Made by a program: the position numbers and the translations under genes. Below the pieces are notes generated by a model. That model saw nothing but the letters and a program-made list of their open reading frames with translations, was not told the DNA's origin and did no database searches. A DNA stretch of 9,821 bases from Shewanella sp. (GTDB lineage: Bacteria > Pseudomonadota > Gammaproteobacteria > Enterobacterales > Shewanellaceae). The stretch covers positions 1 through 9,821 of the forward strand of contig SDWK01000136.1 in the NCBI GenBank assembly GCA_004195335.1, given 5' to 3'. Of this stretch, positions 7,100 through 9,821 are shown piece by piece (the stretch's first letter is position 1; the number at the start of each line of letters is the position of its first letter).

Positions 7100-7387
7100 A
7101 TGACAAAATCCGAACTGATCGAAAAACTCGCCACGAGGCAGTCGCAGATGTCGGCTAAAGAAGTGGAAAGTGCAATCAAAGAGATGTTAGAGCAGATGGC
7201 TCAAACATTGGAAGGCGGTGATCGAATTGAGATCCGTGGCTTTGGTAGTTTTTCTCTTCACTTCCGTGCTCCGCGTACTGGCCGTAACCCTAAGACTGGA
7301 ACCTCAGTCGATTTGGAAGGTAAGTATGTTCCGCATTTTAAGCCAGGCAAAGAACTGCGCGAACGTGTCGATGCAATAAATGCTTAA
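7100..7387 (+). CDS. ihfB: integration host factor beta subunit
   Basis: IhfB pairs with IhfA to form the DNA-bending nucleoid protein used in transcription, replication and recombination. The 95-residue product matches the family (E. coli 94). It begins [11 protein letters not shown] and has the helical dimerisation half (residues 2-37), then the beta-arm half with R42, E44 and R46 in [11 protein letters not shown], and P64 in GRNPKTG, the proline that intercalates between base pairs at the arm tip. [16 protein letters not shown] closes the fold. The frame is open upstream to 7046, but the first 18 codons do not resemble the family and the ribosome binding site favours 7100. It follows rpsA by 71 bases, a linkage conserved in E. 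coli and other gammaproteobacteria. Confidence 0.97.
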   Translation: MTKSELIEKLATRQSQMSAKEVESAIKEMLEQMAQTLEGGDRIEIRGFGSFSLHFRAPRTGRNPKTGTSVDLEGKYVPHFKPGKELRERVDAINA

Positions 7388-7400
7388 ATGACATTGTTTT

Positions 7401-7426
7401 AAAAGCCTCCGAATGGAGGCTTTTTT
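7401..7426 (+). terminator. rho-independent terminator after ihfB
   Basis: AAAAGCCTCC pairs over 10 bp with GGAGGCTTTT around a GAAT loop, and a run of six T ends the structure, 13 bases after the ihfB stop. It closes the cmk-rpsA-ihfB unit and separates it from lapA. Confidence 0.93.
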
Positions 7427-7499
7427 ATGCCTATAATTTAGTAATCTCTAGCTAGTTGAGTGAAATTCTTAGATAATCAACATCTATCATTAAGTGTAT

Positions 7500-7505
7500 G
7501 GAGGG
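7500..7505 (+). promoter_or_regulatory. ribosome binding site deciding the lapA GTG start
   Basis: GGAGGG lies four bases before GTG at 7510. The alternative ATG at 7498 overlaps this very sequence and has no Shine-Dalgarno of its own, so the GTG is the better start. Confidence 0.75.
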
Positions 7506-7509
7506 TCAC

Positions 7510-7800
7510 GTGAAGTCATTTATCATCACAGTGTTAGTCGCATTGTTTTTCTTTCTTGCATTGATTTTTGGTGCTCGCAACGAGCAAGTTGTGACAATCA
7601 GTTATTTTGTTGCGCAGGGTGAGTTTAGGCTGCCAATTGTATTGGCTGTGGTATTTCTTGCGGGGTTCGTTATAAGTTGGATTTTTGCGATGTATCATAT
7701 TGCCAAACTTAAACTGGCACTAAGAACCGCAAACAAAAAGAATCTGAATCTCGACAATAAACTCAATGATTCAACATTGATACAGGAAGTAGACGCCTAA
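7510..7800 (+). CDS. lapA: lipopolysaccharide assembly protein LapA (DUF1049)
   Basis: LapA is a small inner-membrane protein that works with LapB in coordinating lipopolysaccharide assembly. From the GTG start it has 96 residues (E. coli about 102). Two membrane segments are visible at about 3-20 and 41-62, joined by a short loop with GARNEQVVTISYFVAQGEFRLP, which is the family signature (E. coli has GAQNDQQVTFNYLLAQGEYR). A basic, probably coiled-coil tail (63-88) follows, on the cytoplasmic side in the known topology. The gene sits 110 bases after the ihfB stop and one base before lapB. A TATAAT at 7432-7437, just after the ihfB terminator, might be its -10 box, but no matching -35 is present. 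Confidence 0.92.
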   Translation: MKSFIITVLVALFFFLALIFGARNEQVVTISYFVAQGEFRLPIVLAVVFLAGFVISWIFAMYHIAKLKLALRTANKKNLNLDNKLNDSTLIQEVDA

Positions 7801-7801
7801 T

Positions 7802-8962
7802 ATGCTTGAGATCCTGTTTCTGTTACTACCCATTGCTGCCGGATATGGCTGGTATATGGGACGCCGTAGCGTCAGGCATAAACAGAGTAGCGATCGCAAA
7901 AAATTAAGCCGTGATTACTTTACCGGCCTTAATTTCCTTCTTTCGAATGAGTCAGATAAAGCGGTCGATCTATTCATCTCCATGCTCGATGTCGATGACG
8001 ACACCATAGATACCCATCTATCTTTGGGGTCTCTTTTCCGTAAACGCGGTGAAGTAGACCGTTCAATTCGAATTCATCAAAATTTGATTGCCCGCCCGAG
8101 CTTAGGGACTGAACAACGCGACATCGCGATGATGGAGCTGGGCAAAGATTATCTGGCGGCAGGCTTTTACGACCGCGCGGAAGAAATCTTTCAAAATTTA
8201 GTTAAGCAAGATGACCACAGTGAAGCCGCTGAAACCCATTTGATAGATATCTATCAGGTGACAAAAGAGTGGCAGAAAGCCATTAATATCATTAAAAGTT
8301 TAAAACGTAAGCGGCAACTCGTTTTAAAGCACAATACCGCACATTTTTATTGTGAGCTAGCCAATGAAGAAGCTGACAGCGGCGGACAACTACAACTATT
8401 GCATGCAGCAATCAAGCAAGATCCACAATGCGGTAGAGCTCTGCTGACGTTAGCTCAAAAACATCTAGATAATGGTGAACTTACAAAGTGTAAAGATATG
8501 CTTTATAAGTTGTTAGAGGCTGATATTGACTTGATCCCCGATGCACTGGCTATCTGCAGACAGGCATTTCACGAGAGTCACGACCTCACGGGTTACTGTG
8601 ACTTTCTCAGGCAAGCACTTGAAGGGGGAGGCGGTGCCAGTGTTGCTATTACGCTTGCTCAGCACCTGATAGAACAAGGGGAGGCTCATGCTGCTGAGAA
8701 ATTAGTACTCGATGGTTTATACCGCCATCCGACAATGAAGAGTTTTCAGCACCTGATGCAGATGCAGATGCTACAAGCAGAAGATGGGCAGGCTAAAGCA
8801 AGTTTGACCATGCTTGAGCAATTAGTAGAGCAACAGATCAAGTTCAGACCAAGTTATCGCTGTAGTGAATGTGGCTTCCCTTCCCACAGTCTCTATTGGC
8901 ATTGCCCCTCTTGCAAAAGCTGGGGAAGCATTAAACGGATCCGGGGATTGGATGGCGAATAG
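7802..8962 (+). CDS. lapB: lipopolysaccharide assembly protein LapB (YciM), TPR and zinc-ribbon protein
   Basis: LapB is an inner-membrane-anchored protein that, in E. coli, promotes FtsH degradation of LpxC and so limits lipopolysaccharide synthesis. The 386-residue protein (E. coli 389) has an N-terminal membrane anchor at about 1-18 followed by the basic stretch GRRSVRHK. Tandem TPR-like helical repeats run from about 36 to 340 (DYFTGLNFLLSNESDKAVDLF, LGKDYLAAGFYDRAEEIF, LAQKHLDNGELTKCKDML). A C-terminal rubredoxin-like metal site is formed by C354, C357, C368 and C371 in the pattern CSECG...CPSCKSWG. All four cysteines are present. It starts one base after the lapA stop. AGGAAG lies 12 bases upstream, so translational coupling to lapA is likely. 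Confidence 0.95.
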   Translation: MLEILFLLLPIAAGYGWYMGRRSVRHKQSSDRKKLSRDYFTGLNFLLSNESDKAVDLFISMLDVDDDTIDTHLSLGSLFRKRGEVDRSIRIHQNLIARPSLGTEQRDIAMMELGKDYLAAGFYDRAEEIFQNLVKQDDHSEAAETHLIDIYQVTKEWQKAINIIKSLKRKRQLVLKHNTAHFYCELANEEADSGGQLQLLHAAIKQDPQCGRALLTLAQKHLDNGELTKCKDMLYKLLEADIDLIPDALAICRQAFHESHDLTGYCDFLRQALEGGGGASVAITLAQHLIEQGEAHAAEKLVLDGLYRHPTMKSFQHLMQMQMLQAEDGQAKASLTMLEQLVEQQIKFRPSYRCSECGFPSHSLYWHCPSCKSWGSIKRIRGLDGE

Positions 8963-8996
8963 ACCCATTCCATTTAACAATGAGACAAGGGAACCC

Positions 8997-9027
8997 TTGA
9001 CTCGCTAATGAAAAAGAACAGTAGAAT
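8997..9027 (+). promoter_or_regulatory. candidate promoter for pyrF
   Basis: TTGACT (8997-9002) and TAGAAT (9022-9027) each match 5 of 6 consensus positions, but the 19-base spacer is longer than ideal. A small hairpin (CAAGGG/CCCTTG, 8986-8999) overlaps the -35 box. With an 85-base gap after lapB, pyrF may have its own promoter in addition to read-through. Confidence 0.3.
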
Positions 9028-9047
9028 GCAAAGCAATTGGAGAAAGA

Positions 9048-9743
9048 ATGAATAATAAACCTATCGTGGTCGCCTTGGATTTTGATGATAAAAAAGCTGC
9101 TTTGCAATTAATTGATCAATTAGACCCTGAAATGTGTCGTTTAAAAGTGGGCAAGGAGATGTTTACCCTCTTTGGCCCTGAACTGGTTAAAGATATCCAT
9201 AGTCGCGATTTTGACCTGTTTTTAGACCTTAAATTCCATGACATTCCAAATACAGTGGCTAAAGCTGTAACAGCCGCTGCTGAGTTAGGTGTTTGGATGA
9301 CCAATGTGCATGCCACCGGTGGGTTGGCGATGATGGAAGCGGCAAAGAAGGCTTTGGTTCCTTATGGTAAAGATGCGCCTCTGCTCATCGCGGTTACCGT
9401 ATTAACCTCTATGAGCGATGAAGATCTTAAGCTTATCGGCATCGATGTTCCAGCCTTCGAACACGTTCAACGTTTGGCAAAGCTCACTCAACGGGCGGGT
9501 CTTGATGGGGTTGTTTGTTCGGCTCACGAAGCGCAACTCCTTAAATCAAGCCTTGGTGAAAGCTTCAAATTAGTGACACCCGGAATTCGTCCTGCAGGAT
9601 CAGATAAAGGCGATCAGCATAGGATTATGACACCATCTCAGGCTATTGAAGCTGGCTCTGATTATCTTGTCATTGGCCGCCCTATCACTCAAGCGGCCGA
9701 ACCATTGGCGGCATTGATAGCGATTCATCAGTCATTGAAATAG
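9048..9743 (+). CDS. pyrF: orotidine 5'-phosphate decarboxylase
   Basis: PyrF decarboxylates OMP to UMP, the last step of de novo pyrimidine synthesis, in the cytoplasm. The 231-residue product is a complete TIM barrel of the usual bacterial size (E. coli 245). The catalytic charged network is visible: D11 in VALDFDD, K33 in RLKVGKE, and D60, K62 and D65 in [16 protein letters not shown] at 117-121, TPGIRPAG at 177-184 with R181, and IGRPIT with R211 form the phosphate-binding loops. GGAG lies five bases before the ATG. The order lapA-lapB-pyrF is also that of E. coli, where yciH comes next; here the window ends before the next gene. No clear intrinsic terminator follows: the small hairpins at 9747-9761 and 9764-9778 have no T-run. 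Confidence 0.97.
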   Translation: MNNKPIVVALDFDDKKAALQLIDQLDPEMCRLKVGKEMFTLFGPELVKDIHSRDFDLFLDLKFHDIPNTVAKAVTAAAELGVWMTNVHATGGLAMMEAAKKALVPYGKDAPLLIAVTVLTSMSDEDLKLIGIDVPAFEHVQRLAKLTQRAGLDGVVCSAHEAQLLKSSLGESFKLVTPGIRPAGSDKGDQHRIMTPSQAIEAGSDYLVIGRPITQAAEPLAALIAIHQSLK

Positions 9744-9821
9744 TGGCTCTTGAATTAAGAGAGTGCTAATTCCTAGCAGTCCAAATAGTGTGTTTGTAAT
9801 ATTTGTTTAAACCTTAGATTC

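Noticed and set aside
7475..7487. Possible IHF site before lapA (AATCAA plus spacer)
   Set aside because: The first half fits WATCAA, but the TTR part of the consensus is missing at the right distance.
7498..7509. ATG start for LapA four codons upstream
   Set aside because: This ATG overlaps the GGAGGG that serves the GTG at 7510 and has no Shine-Dalgarno before it.

Overview
This window is ordinary core-genome DNA from a gammaproteobacterium, most likely Shewanella or a close marine relative. The evidence is the gene order, protein sequences very close to what I remember of Shewanella orthologues (for example Cmk starting [19 protein letters not shown]), Shewanella/Vibrio-like codon choice in rpsA, and moderate G+C. 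No mobile element, CRISPR array, tRNA, rRNA, prophage or defence gene is visible. All eight protein genes are intact and belong to well-known families.

Layout. serC (+) comes first and converges on an AspC/TyrB-type aminotransferase (-); a perfect 28-bp palindrome separates their 3' ends. A 451-bp intergenic region with two short palindromes lies between the divergent aminotransferase and aroA (+). After aroA comes a 291-bp gap with a degenerate inverted repeat and a strong TATAAT box followed by a GC-rich discriminator. Then come cmk, rpsA and ihfB (+), closed by a textbook rho-independent terminator. The last block is lapA, lapB and pyrF (+), running to the end of the window.

How the genes fit together. 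SerC, the aminotransferase and AroA are biosynthetic: serine/pyridoxal phosphate, aspartate or aromatic transamination, and the shikimate pathway. Cmk and PyrF belong to pyrimidine nucleotide metabolism. RpsA (ribosomal protein S1) and IhfB (beta subunit of integration host factor) are abundant nucleic-acid-binding proteins. LapA and LapB are inner-membrane proteins, and LapB tunes lipopolysaccharide synthesis through FtsH-dependent LpxC turnover.

The most interesting signals are in RNA and non-coding DNA. The rpsA leader lacks a good Shine-Dalgarno sequence and can form two hairpins that each carry GGATGA in the loop. I see no convincing undescribed system here. Three gene starts differ from the longest open frames: cmk at 4567, ihfB at 7100 and lapA at 7510 (GTG).
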